Source of the DNA: Bacteroidia bacterium
Lineage (GTDB): Bacteria > Bacteroidota > Bacteroidia > Bacteroidales > GCA-2748055
NCBI GenBank assembly: GCA_030596245.1
Contig: JAUVKN010000098.1
Coordinates: forward strand, 1 to 12,250
DNA length: 12,250 nucleotides
Direction: 5' to 3'
In this document: positions 1 through 7,010 of the stretch, piece after piece
Position numbering within the stretch: the first letter of the stretch is position 1
How the letters are laid out: each line of letters opens with the position of its first letter
Notes under the pieces: generated by a model
Told to the model about the DNA's origin: nothing
Database searches by the model: none
Seen by the model: only the letters and a program-made list of their open reading frames with translations
Translations under genes and position numbers: made by a program

Positions 1-869
1 GTGTCAAATCCAGCATCCATGGCTTCCCAGAGAGTTACCCTTCCTGCCTGTACCATGATCAAAGGATCGTGGTTCATGGAGGTTAACACGGAAGCATACT
101 TATAGAATTCAAGATCATCACCCTGTTGTAAATCCACTGACATTCGGTTGGCTACAAAATCTGGTCTTTCGGTCACCTCAACTTCAGGATCGGGATTTTT
201 CCCATTCAGAATTAATTCATATCCCATGGTCATGCATGAAACAAATCCGCTTTTTCGGGTTTGCGCCATGAGAAATCCCATTCCCTTTTCAGCCCCGCTA
301 TTCTCCATCTCCCAGAAATGCTCATCATAATTGGAATCTCTGTTCACCACATTGCCGTCAATATAAGGAGTGAAGGAGATCTTTCCTGCATAATCCAACG
401 ATTTGATACCATACCGGATGGCCCCAATTTCATCCCGCTTCATGCTCAGAAAACGGCGGATTGATATATTCAATATCTTTCCGCCAATAACTACTGTAAA
501 GGTTCTTTCAAGGTACCCCTGGCGCATATTCAGTTCACGCCTGAATTCCTTCAGTTCACATTTGTGAAGATCCAGTTGATCACCATCGATCTCCACATCA
601 ATTCCGATCCAGTTGGGGGCATTGAGCACTTTGGCAAAGTATTCCGGGTACCCGTTTTTCCACCATCCAACCCTGGTTTTGTCAGGGTAATAAACACCAG
701 CCAGGTAATTCCCCTGAAGTGTTTCCCCTGAATATTGTTCTTCGAAGTTGGCACGCTGACCCATACTTCCGTTTCCAAGGCTGAAAATGCTCTCTGACGC
801 CTCCTGCATGGAGGGCTCAAAGCCCTCCTCAATAATGCTCCACGCGTCTTTATTATAATAACCTTTCAT
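1..869 (-). CDS. GH65 family disaccharide phosphorylase (probably maltose phosphorylase), N-terminal part, cut by window edge
   Basis: The frame is open from the ATG at 869 down to base 1, giving 289 complete codons with no stop; family members are about 750-780 residues, so the rest lies outside the window. The product starts MKGYYNKDAW. Residues 26-44 carry the ESIFSLGNGSMGQRANFEE block typical of the GH65 N-terminal beta-sandwich domain, followed by a GNYLAGVYYPDKT stretch around residues 53-65. There is no signal peptide, so it should be cytoplasmic. GH65 enzymes mostly cleave alpha-glucosides with phosphate; maltose phosphorylase gives glucose and beta-glucose 1-phosphate. The (alpha/alpha)6 catalytic domain with its acid glutamate is not visible, so specificity (maltose versus kojibiose, nigerose or trehalose) is inferred from the neighbours. 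It lies 14 bp downstream of the sugar transporter and is surely co-transcribed. The start is supported by a purine-rich ribosome site 5 bases upstream. Family assignment is confident; substrate is moderate. Confidence 0.88.
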   Translation of the reverse strand, partial: MKGYYNKDAWSIIEEGFEPSMQEASESIFSLGNGSMGQRANFEEQYSGETLQGNYLAGVYYPDKTRVGWWKNGYPEYFAKVLNAPNWIGIDVEIDGDQLDLHKCELKEFRRELNMRQGYLERTFTVVIGGKILNISIRRFLSMKRDEIGAIRYGIKSLDYAGKISFTPYIDGNVVNRDSNYDEHFWEMENSGAEKGMGFLMAQTRKSGFVSCMTMGYELILNGKNPDPEVEVTERPDFVANRMSVDLQQGDDLEFYKYASVLTSMNHDPLIMVQAGRVTLWEAMDAGFD

Positions 870-874
870 TTTTT

Positions 875-880
875 CCCTCT
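875..880 (-). promoter_or_regulatory. Ribosome binding site of the GH65 gene
   Basis: Read on the minus strand, AGAGGG sits five bases before the ATG at 869, in the 14-bp gap after the transporter stop codon. It is one of the few Shine-Dalgarno-like sequences here and fixes the GH65 start. Confidence 0.55.
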
Positions 881-883
881 TTT

Positions 884-2383
884 CTATCTGTTATGTACAT
901 CCTTTACAAACAGGATCAACACAGCAGATACCATCAATGAGACCCCACCGGTTAACAGCGCATAGATACTATCGCCATCGAACAGAGATTTTACCAAGAA
1001 TCCCAGAATTGTGGCTGCCAGGATCTGTGGAATCACTATAAAAAAATTGAATATCCCCATATAGACCCCCATTTTATGATGGGGTAGGGATCCCGTAAGT
1101 ATGGCATAAGGCATGGCCAATATGCTTGCCCACGCCAATCCGATCCCTATCATGGAGAAGATCATATGCTGTGGATTGTTTAGAAAAAAGATGGAAGCCA
1201 ATCCTAATCCTCCCACCACCAGGGCTATTGAATGGGTGATCTTCCGATTGGTAAGCTTTGCCAGAAAGGGCAGAACCATTAAGCCGAAAGCAGCGGCAAA
1301 AAGGTTGTACCATCCGAACATCCCGCTCACCAGATTGGCGCCTTCGTTATATGCAACCGAAGTAGTGTCGGTAGAGCCATACATATGCTGGGTCACAGCT
1401 GGAGTGGTGTAAATCCACATACTGAATAGTGCAAACCATGAGAAGAACTGCACAATGGCCAGTTGTTTCATGGTTTGGGGCATGCGGTAGAGATCGGTGA
1501 TAATGCTCACCAGACCGTTTTTCTTCTTTTGTTTACGAACAAATGCAGCAGTTATCAGCTGAAGGATCCCAAATAGTCCAAGGCCTCCCCCAAGAATATA
1601 TAACTCCTTTTCGAGCTTGTAATGAAGCACGAACCAGGCAAAAATCACTCCCGCCAGGGTCCAGATGATTCCCCTGCGCAAATACTTTTTCAGGGGCTCC
1701 ACACTTTCACTTTCCTGATCCTGACTTTTACTCTTTTCATCTTGAAAACTTTCCAGCTCTTCAGGAGAATACTCCTTGGTTCTCAGAACCGTCCACAACA
1801 CAGCCAATATGAAAACACCTCCTCCCAGGTAAAAGGAGAGTTTGACTGTTTGCGGAATTTCTCCTTCAGGAGCTGTATTTGCAATATTGAACCATTCTGA
1901 TAGAATATAGGGCAACCATGAAGCTACGAATGCCCCTATTCCAATAAAGAAACTCTGCATTGTGAATCCCATGGTTCGCTGCTCATCGGGCAACATATCT
2001 CCTACAAATGCCCTAAAAGGTTCCATGGAAATGTTGATGGAGGCATCCATGATCCAGAGCATCCCAACCGCAATCCATAGTCCCGGTGAATTTGGCATCA
2101 GGAACAGGGCGATGGAGGCCATGATGGCACCCACCAGGAAATAGGGACGCCTGCGACCCAGCCTTCCCCAGGTCTTATCGCTCATATACCCGATAATGGG
2201 CTGAATGATCAGACCCGTTACCGGTGCAGCGATCCACAGAATAGGAATCTGGTCAATCTCAGCACCGAGGGTTTGAAAGATTCGGCTTATGTTTCCGTTC
2301 TGCAGTGCAAATCCAAACTGAATGCCCAGGAATCCAAAACTCATGTTCCATATCTGCCAGAAATTCAATTTTGGTTTTTTCAT
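884..2383 (-). CDS. MFS sugar transporter, SLC45/maltose-type
   Basis: A 499-residue polytopic membrane protein of the major facilitator superfamily. Starting at the ATG at 2383 it begins MKKPKLNFWQIWNMSFGFLG. The loop after the second membrane segment has the conserved GYMSDKTWGRLGRRRP motif A (residues 65-80), as in SLC45 and plant sucrose carriers and in the Bacteroidetes proteins annotated as maltose transporters. About twelve hydrophobic segments are visible, with a charged central loop rich in Glu, Lys and Ser at roughly residues 208-230. The likely role is proton-coupled uptake of maltose or short malto-oligosaccharides across the inner membrane, handing them to the GH65 enzyme encoded 14 bp downstream. 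The frame can be extended to an ATG at 2446, but the extra 21 residues are hydrophilic and not family-like, so 2383 is preferred. A LacI-type operator lies about 220 bp upstream. Substrate is inferred from context. Confidence 0.9.
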   Translation of the reverse strand: MKKPKLNFWQIWNMSFGFLGIQFGFALQNGNISRIFQTLGAEIDQIPILWIAAPVTGLIIQPIIGYMSDKTWGRLGRRRPYFLVGAIMASIALFLMPNSPGLWIAVGMLWIMDASINISMEPFRAFVGDMLPDEQRTMGFTMQSFFIGIGAFVASWLPYILSEWFNIANTAPEGEIPQTVKLSFYLGGGVFILAVLWTVLRTKEYSPEELESFQDEKSKSQDQESESVEPLKKYLRRGIIWTLAGVIFAWFVLHYKLEKELYILGGGLGLFGILQLITAAFVRKQKKKNGLVSIITDLYRMPQTMKQLAIVQFFSWFALFSMWIYTTPAVTQHMYGSTDTTSVAYNEGANLVSGMFGWYNLFAAAFGLMVLPFLAKLTNRKITHSIALVVGGLGLASIFFLNNPQHMIFSMIGIGLAWASILAMPYAILTGSLPHHKMGVYMGIFNFFIVIPQILAATILGFLVKSLFDGDSIYALLTGGVSLMVSAVLILFVKDVHNR

Positions 2384-2401
2384 GTTTTTTACTTTTAATG
2401 T

Positions 2402-2413
2402 AACGGAACCGTT
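2402..2413. repeat. 12-bp inverted repeat just upstream of the transporter start
   Basis: AACGG-AA-CCGTT is a perfect 5-bp-arm inverted repeat 19 bp before the transporter ATG, within the presumed leader. It lacks the central CG of LacI-type sites. It could be a minor operator, a small leader hairpin or chance; no function is assigned. Confidence 0.2.
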
Positions 2414-2498
2414 TTCAGGAAGGCATAAAAAAACCCTGACCATCATATTTCCAATGTGGTATCAGAGATTAAAATTACATTCAAGTTCTATCAGAAAT

Positions 2499-2510
2499 GG
2501 AACACGTTCC
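2499..2510. repeat. 12-bp inverted repeat in the lacI-transporter gap
   Basis: GGAAC-AC-GTTCC has perfect 5-bp arms and lies about 115 bp before the transporter start, between that gene and the LacI-type operator at 2601. It may be a regulator site or chance. The rest of this 260-bp gap (2384-2643) is A/T-rich; I could not place a convincing -33/-7 promoter or a terminator for lacI in it. Confidence 0.2.
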
Positions 2511-2600
2511 GAAACAAAAATATTAAAAAAGAAGCTGTTAATTCAATTTTTTCAGGTAAAAAGTCTCTGCAACACCTTATAAATCAAGGAAACCCTTATT

Positions 2601-2612
2601 TCAAACGTTTGC
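2601..2612. promoter_or_regulatory. LacI-family operator O3, upstream of the transporter-GH65 operon
   Basis: TCAAACGTTTGC is a near-perfect palindrome with the central CG bound by LacI/PurR/CcpA-type repressors. Together with the next two bases it shares the 12-mer AAACGTTTGCGG (2603-2614) exactly with both sites of the lacI-susC intergenic region. It sits between the lacI stop (2644) and the transporter start (2383), so it most likely controls the transporter-GH65 operon separately from lacI. Assignment to the LacI protein encoded here is inference. Confidence 0.7.
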
Positions 2613-2643
2613 GGAGACCATAAAAAAATACAGGAAAAGGATT

Positions 2644-3672
2644 TTAGGATAAGGGCAAAGGCCTGGTTGTCCCCCGGAGAACCAATTCTGTAGAAATGGT
2701 TTCTGTAATGGCCGGATGATTCAGCTCCGGTGCATCGATGCGATTGAGCAGCATCTCCATGGCTTTCTTTCCCAGATCAGATGCATGCTGGTCCACACTG
2801 GACATTTCGGGATCGGTTACTGTTGCTACCATTCCGTTGGTAAATCCAATTATAGAAACATCTTCAGGAATACGGAACCGCATCTGTTTGAGTGCTTTCA
2901 ACGCGCCTGTGGCGGTCAGGTCGTTCACCGCAAAGATAGCATCAGGAGGATTGTCCAGCCGCATAATTTCCGGGGTTAATTTCAAAGCTTCATCGTGGGT
3001 ATCACATTTAACCATTAATGCTTCATCTGGTTCGATCCTGTGTTTCTCAAGAGCAGAAATATAACCTCTTTTACGCTGGTAACCAATCTGCAGATGCTGG
3101 GGTGCACCGAAATGGGCTATGCGCCTGCAGCCGGTTTTGATCAGGTGCTCTACCGCATTGAAAGCCCCGACAAAATCATCCACCACTACTTTATCAGCTT
3201 CTATCTCCTCACAGGCCCGGTCAAAAAAGACCAGGGGTAATCCCTCGTTTATTAGTTCTCTTAAATGGCTGAAGTTCTTGGTGGTTTTTGAAATGGAAAC
3301 CAGAACTCCATCAACCTGGTTCGAAGCCAGCAATTGAGCGATATGTACCTCTCGCTCATACTTTTCGTTGGACTGAAAGATCATTACATTGTACCCTGCG
3401 TTTATGGCTACGTCTTCAATACCGGAAATCACGGAGGAAAAAAAATAATGAACAATTTCAGGAACCACAACCGCAATGATATAGCTTCTCCTTGAACGGA
3501 GGCTTAGCGCAACCGCGTTAGGTTTATATTTTAATTTCTCCACCAATTCTTTCACCTGGTGCCTGGTGGCAGGACTAATATCGGGATGGTCCTTAAGGGC
3601 TCTGGAAACAGTAGAAGGAGAAACCCCCAGCTCCCGTGCAATATCTTTTATGGTAACCTGGTGACTTTTCAT
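2644..3672 (-). CDS. LacI-family transcriptional regulator of the maltose/starch locus
   Basis: A 342-residue protein of normal LacI-family length. Residues 6-27 form the helix-turn-helix (VTIKDIARELGVSPSTVSRAL). The hinge helix follows at about 49-60 (YKPNAVALSLRS), with Leu58 aligning with the LacI leucine that intercalates at the central CG step of the operator. The rest is a periplasmic-binding-protein-like sensor domain with typical FDRA, FAVNDLTATGALKAL and SIIGFTNG segments. The frame extends upstream to 3768, but the added 32 residues resemble no LacI N-terminus, and that ATG lies inside the operator, so 3672 is chosen. It is divergent from susC, and the shared gap contains two matching operators; a third precedes the transporter. 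It probably represses, or in some Bacteroidetes cases activates, both arms in response to a malto-oligosaccharide or its metabolite. The effector is not visible from sequence. Confidence 0.93.
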   Translation of the reverse strand: MKSHQVTIKDIARELGVSPSTVSRALKDHPDISPATRHQVKELVEKLKYKPNAVALSLRSRRSYIIAVVVPEIVHYFFSSVISGIEDVAINAGYNVMIFQSNEKYEREVHIAQLLASNQVDGVLVSISKTTKNFSHLRELINEGLPLVFFDRACEEIEADKVVVDDFVGAFNAVEHLIKTGCRRIAHFGAPQHLQIGYQRKRGYISALEKHRIEPDEALMVKCDTHDEALKLTPEIMRLDNPPDAIFAVNDLTATGALKALKQMRFRIPEDVSIIGFTNGMVATVTDPEMSSVDQHASDLGKKAMEMLLNRIDAPELNHPAITETISTELVLRGTTRPLPLS

Positions 3673-3739
3673 TGTGAATTTGTAATGTAAAGATAGAAAA
3701 AAAGCCTTTTTTTTACTTTTTACGGGTCCAATCTGACAA

Positions 3740-3768
3740 GAAATATACACCCAAAACTCTGATTGCAA
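3740..3768 (-). promoter_or_regulatory. Candidate lacI promoter (Bacteroidetes -33/-7 type)
   Basis: On the minus strand, TTG (3768-3766) and TATATTTC (3747-3740) are 18 bases apart. This fits the Bacteroidetes primary-sigma pattern TTG / TAnnTTTG except for the last base. The TTG lies inside operator O1, which would make lacI autoregulated. The promoter is inferred from pattern only. Confidence 0.4.
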
Positions 3769-3776
3769 ACGTTTGC
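3765..3776. promoter_or_regulatory. LacI-family operator O1 (perfect palindrome)
   Basis: GCAAACGTTTGC is a perfect 12-bp palindrome with a central CG, in the divergent lacI-susC region. It overlaps the candidate -33 element of lacI and abuts O2 directly. Confidence 0.8.
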
Positions 3777-3788
3777 GGAAACGTTTGC
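3777..3788. promoter_or_regulatory. LacI-family operator O2, abutting O1
   Basis: GGAAACGTTTGC differs from O1 by one base and starts at the next nucleotide. With the flanking GG the pair is an exact tandem repeat of AAACGTTTGCGG (3767-3790), so the two centres are 12 bp apart. It lies about 175 bp before the susC ATG and is the likely control point for the plus-strand operon. Confidence 0.75.
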
Positions 3789-3843
3789 GGGGATTTTCCG
3801 CAGTTTGGCGTTGAAAAACATCACCTATCCCCTTGGTTTTCCA

Positions 3844-3963
3844 TAATTTGCATGTTCATTATCTATTAAACCTGACTCTATTCACTTTTTAGTTTTATCA
3901 GAACGTTATCAGAGATTTAAGAGTCAAACTGAATGCAAAACAACTAAACAAAGTCCAAATTTC
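3844..3963 (+). promoter_or_regulatory. Probable susC promoter/leader region, weakly resolved
   Basis: TAATTTG at 3844-3850 resembles the -7 element TAnnTTTG with one base missing, but no TTG stands at the proper distance upstream, so it is only a candidate. The following A/T-rich stretch to the ATG at 3964 has no Shine-Dalgarno sequence, as is common in this phylum. It includes a direct repeat TTATCAGA at 3895-3902 and 3906-3913. Confidence 0.25.
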
Positions 3964-6900
3964 ATGAGCCTGAATAAAACTCATTACTGGAAATTAATTC
4001 TCCTGCTATTTCTGGTGGCCCCCCTGAGTCTGTCTGCACAGACCCAGGTCATCACGGGAACCGTTACAGAAGCAGCCACAGGAGAGCCATTGCCCGGGGT
4101 AACGGTCATTTCGAAAGGAACAACCATGGGAGCTGTTACTGACTTTGATGGTAGTTATTCCATCGAAATAGTTCCGGGAGCAACCCTGGTTTTCTCTTTT
4201 GTTGGTTTTTCTCCGCAGGAGGTCCGTGTTAAGGATCAAACTTTAATAAATGTTCAACTGGGAGAAAGCACCACCGAACTGGACGAAGTGATTGTTGTAG
4301 GATACGGAACCCAGAGAAAGAGGAACCTTACCGGTAGTATTGCAAAAATAGACGGAAGTCAAATTACCGAAACACCTGTTTCCACTTTTGCAGCAGGGCT
4401 GCAGGGGAAAGCGGCCGGAGTTCAGATTATCCAGAGCAATGGGATGGCCGGTGCAGGTTCAGCTATCAGAATCCGTGGTGTGGGGTCCATTTCTGCAGGC
4501 GGGGATCCATTGATCATTGTGGATGGAATTCCCATCAACCAGGACCAGGATGGATCTTATGGTGTCCGGAGAGGCGCCAATACAAGTGCCATGGCCACCA
4601 TCAACCCCAACGATATAGAGTCTCTTGAAATCCTGAAAGATGCTTCTGCAGCTGCCATCTATGGCTCCAGGGGTGCAAACGGGGTGATCCTGATCACCAC
4701 CAAGCGGGGAAAAAGTAAAGAGGCTTCATGGGATTTCTCATACCGTGCTGGTATGGTGCAAGAGACCAAAAGACTAGATTTTCTCAACAACACGGAGTGG
4801 CTCCAACTACACCAGGAAGCCTATGAAAATGATGCCATTTACGGATCAGGGAATCTGGATGCCGGAGCCTATCCGGATTTGCCCGGAGGGGTGACACTGG
4901 AAGAAGCCATGGCCACCAATACCGACTGGCAGGATCTCATGCTGCACAATGGTTTTTCCCAGGAAGCCAACCTCTCTTTTAATAAAGGCAGCGACAAATT
5001 GAAATCTTATGTGGGGATAAGCTATAGTGATCAGGGCAGTTATCTGATGGGAAACAACTATAAAAGATTGAGTGGACGCGCCAATCTTGAATATCAATTA
5101 ACCGACCACCTGTCTGCCGGTGTAAACTTTACCCAGGCCTTCGGGGTGAACAACCGGGTTGAAGCATCATGGGCCGGGGGACTTGGAAGTGCACAATCCG
5201 ATGCCCTCCCCATATGGCCGGTATGGACAGACGAGTCAACCTACTTTGATGCCGGTTCAAACCCTGTTAGGTCCCGTGATAACAAGGAGATCAAATCTTT
5301 TGAAAATCGTTCCCTCGGAAATGCCTATCTGAATTACCGCCCCATCGATGGAATGATCATTCGTGCAGATTATGGATTAGATTACCTGTCACTGGATGAA
5401 AATTATTATGAAAACGAAATTCTAAGGTCGGTTCCTTATGCCGAAAGCCGGGTCAACAAATACCTGTCTGAGAACGGCAAGGTGGTGGGAACCTACGATT
5501 TGAATATGCCGGAGAATCATTACCTCCAGGTCCTGGTTGGAACAGAATTTAACCGGACAAAAAAGGGAAATGCTTTTCTGAGCTATGACGGACTCAGCGA
5601 TCCCATCTATAAATATGATGCTTTGCCGGATTCAAGCCTCACCAGGGAAGAGGATAATCCGCTGGTCATGTCAAACTCTTTTGTCTCTTTCTTCACCAGG
5701 ATAAGTTACAATTACAAAGGTAAATACCTCTTTTCCGGAAGTATGCGGACTGATGGTTCCTCCAGGTTCGGGGAGAACAATAAATTCGGCTATTTCCCGG
5801 CCGGATCAGTGGGCTGGATCGTCACAGAAGAAGAGTTCCTGGAAAAGTCAACCCTGTTATCGTTTCTAAAACTAAAAGCCAGTTTCGGGTACACAGGAAA
5901 TGCGGAAATACCAGACCTCATACAATGGGGAACCACCAACATCAACAATGGAATTACCTATAACAATGATTCTATCATCTTCCGGACCAACCTGGCCAAT
6001 CCCAATATTACATGGGAAAGGACATTCAGCTATGATCTGGGATTGGAATTCGGGCTGCTCAGGGACCGGATCTATGGAGAACTCACCTATTATAATAAGC
6101 GTACCGAAAATATGCTTCTCCAGGTAAAAACCCAGGCATCCTCCGGTTGGGCTATTGTATATGACAATGTAGGTGAAATGGAAAACAAGGGCGTTGAATT
6201 CATGATCAAATCACGCAACCTTGTAGGCGATTTTAAATGGACCACAGATTTGAATATTGGATTCAACCGCAACAAAGTGCTGGATGTGGGAACCGCCTCT
6301 CCGGATGCACTTGCAGGAACAGGAGACACCCGCGTTATTAAAGGTCACCCCATTGGCGTTAATTATCTGGTCCGTTTTTCACATGTGGATCCTGCCGACG
6401 GTATGCCGGTTTTCTTTACCAAAGAGGGGGAAGAGACCAAAGTATACAATGTGGAAGACAGGGTCGTTGTGGGTAAGCCCTATCCCGATTTTATTGGGGG
6501 TATCAATAATACCATGAGTTACAGGGGTTTTGATCTGAGCTTCCTGTTTAATTTCTCCTATGGCAACCAGATCTATGATGATGCAGGAAAGCGGCTTGTG
6601 GGCAGGATCAATGGCTGGAACCAGAGTCGAATGGTACTTGACCGCTGGCGCCAACCCGGAGATATTACTGATATTCCAAGGTTAACACTGGACGGCGCCC
6701 TTTCAGGTATCGAAACTGACAGGAATACGGATGAGTTTCTTTACGACGGATCCTATCTCCGGTTGAAGCAACTCACTTTCGGATATAACTTTCCCGAATC
6801 GGTAGTTCAGAAAATGCATGTGAAGAATCTCCGCCTCTACTTTGCAGCTACAAACCTGCTCACTTTTACAAAATATCCGGGATCAGATCCGGAAATATTC

Positions 6901-7005
6901 AGGGATATGGAAAACGTCATGCAGAAAAACCTCAGCCCCAGTGTGACATATCTTACGCCGCCCCAGGCGATGACATTTAACGTTGGACTGAATGTAACTT
7001 TCTAA
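3964..7005 (+). CDS. susC: SusC/RagA-family TonB-linked outer membrane glycan transporter
   Basis: A 1013-residue protein, the usual SusC size. Residues 1-25 are a signal peptide ending LSLSA before QTQV. Residues about 28-100 form the carboxypeptidase-regulatory-like beta domain (VITGTVTEAATGEPLPGVTV). A TonB-box-like segment, ELDEVIVVGYGTQ, lies at about 105-117. It is followed by the plug domain, with GLQGKAAGVQI, a SAIRIRGVGS motif, PLIIVDGIPI and the SLEILKDASAAAIYGSRGANG segment that marks SusC proteins. The rest is a 22-strand-type barrel ending in a terminal Phe (FNVGLNVTF). With the SusD lipoprotein 5 bp downstream it should form the pedal-bin complex that imports oligosaccharides with energy from TonB-ExbBD. 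The ligand is inferred as malto-oligosaccharide from the maltose-type transporter, GH65 and starch-binding neighbours. It is the first gene of the plus-strand operon behind operators O1 and O2. No frameshift or truncation is seen. Confidence 0.96.
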   Translation: MSLNKTHYWKLILLLFLVAPLSLSAQTQVITGTVTEAATGEPLPGVTVISKGTTMGAVTDFDGSYSIEIVPGATLVFSFVGFSPQEVRVKDQTLINVQLGESTTELDEVIVVGYGTQRKRNLTGSIAKIDGSQITETPVSTFAAGLQGKAAGVQIIQSNGMAGAGSAIRIRGVGSISAGGDPLIIVDGIPINQDQDGSYGVRRGANTSAMATINPNDIESLEILKDASAAAIYGSRGANGVILITTKRGKSKEASWDFSYRAGMVQETKRLDFLNNTEWLQLHQEAYENDAIYGSGNLDAGAYPDLPGGVTLEEAMATNTDWQDLMLHNGFSQEANLSFNKGSDKLKSYVGISYSDQGSYLMGNNYKRLSGRANLEYQLTDHLSAGVNFTQAFGVNNRVEASWAGGLGSAQSDALPIWPVWTDESTYFDAGSNPVRSRDNKEIKSFENRSLGNAYLNYRPIDGMIIRADYGLDYLSLDENYYENEILRSVPYAESRVNKYLSENGKVVGTYDLNMPENHYLQVLVGTEFNRTKKGNAFLSYDGLSDPIYKYDALPDSSLTREEDNPLVMSNSFVSFFTRISYNYKGKYLFSGSMRTDGSSRFGENNKFGYFPAGSVGWIVTEEEFLEKSTLLSFLKLKASFGYTGNAEIPDLIQWGTTNINNGITYNNDSIIFRTNLANPNITWERTFSYDLGLEFGLLRDRIYGELTYYNKRTENMLLQVKTQASSGWAIVYDNVGEMENKGVEFMIKSRNLVGDFKWTTDLNIGFNRNKVLDVGTASPDALAGTGDTRVIKGHPIGVNYLVRFSHVDPADGMPVFFTKEGEETKVYNVEDRVVVGKPYPDFIGGINNTMSYRGFDLSFLFNFSYGNQIYDDAGKRLVGRINGWNQSRMVLDRWRQPGDITDIPRLTLDGALSGIETDRNTDEFLYDGSYLRLKQLTFGYNFPESVVQKMHVKNLRLYFAATNLLTFTKYPGSDPEIFRDMENVMQKNLSPSVTYLTPPQAMTFNVGLNVTF

Positions 7006-7010
7006 ACAGG

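Noticed and set aside
551..832. 93-codon minus-strand open frame
   Set aside because: It overlaps the GH65 coding frame throughout; the GH65 frame shows clear family motifs, so this is a shadow.
1113..1412. 99-codon plus-strand frame in the transporter gene
   Set aside because: Opposite to conserved membrane segments of the MFS protein; a shadow.
2384..2446. Extended transporter start at 2446
   Set aside because: Adds 21 non-family residues before MKKPKLNFWQ, the usual N-terminus, and has no better ribosome site.
3673..3768. Extended lacI start at 3768
   Set aside because: The extra 32 residues do not resemble any LacI N-terminus and would put coding sequence across the operator and candidate promoter.
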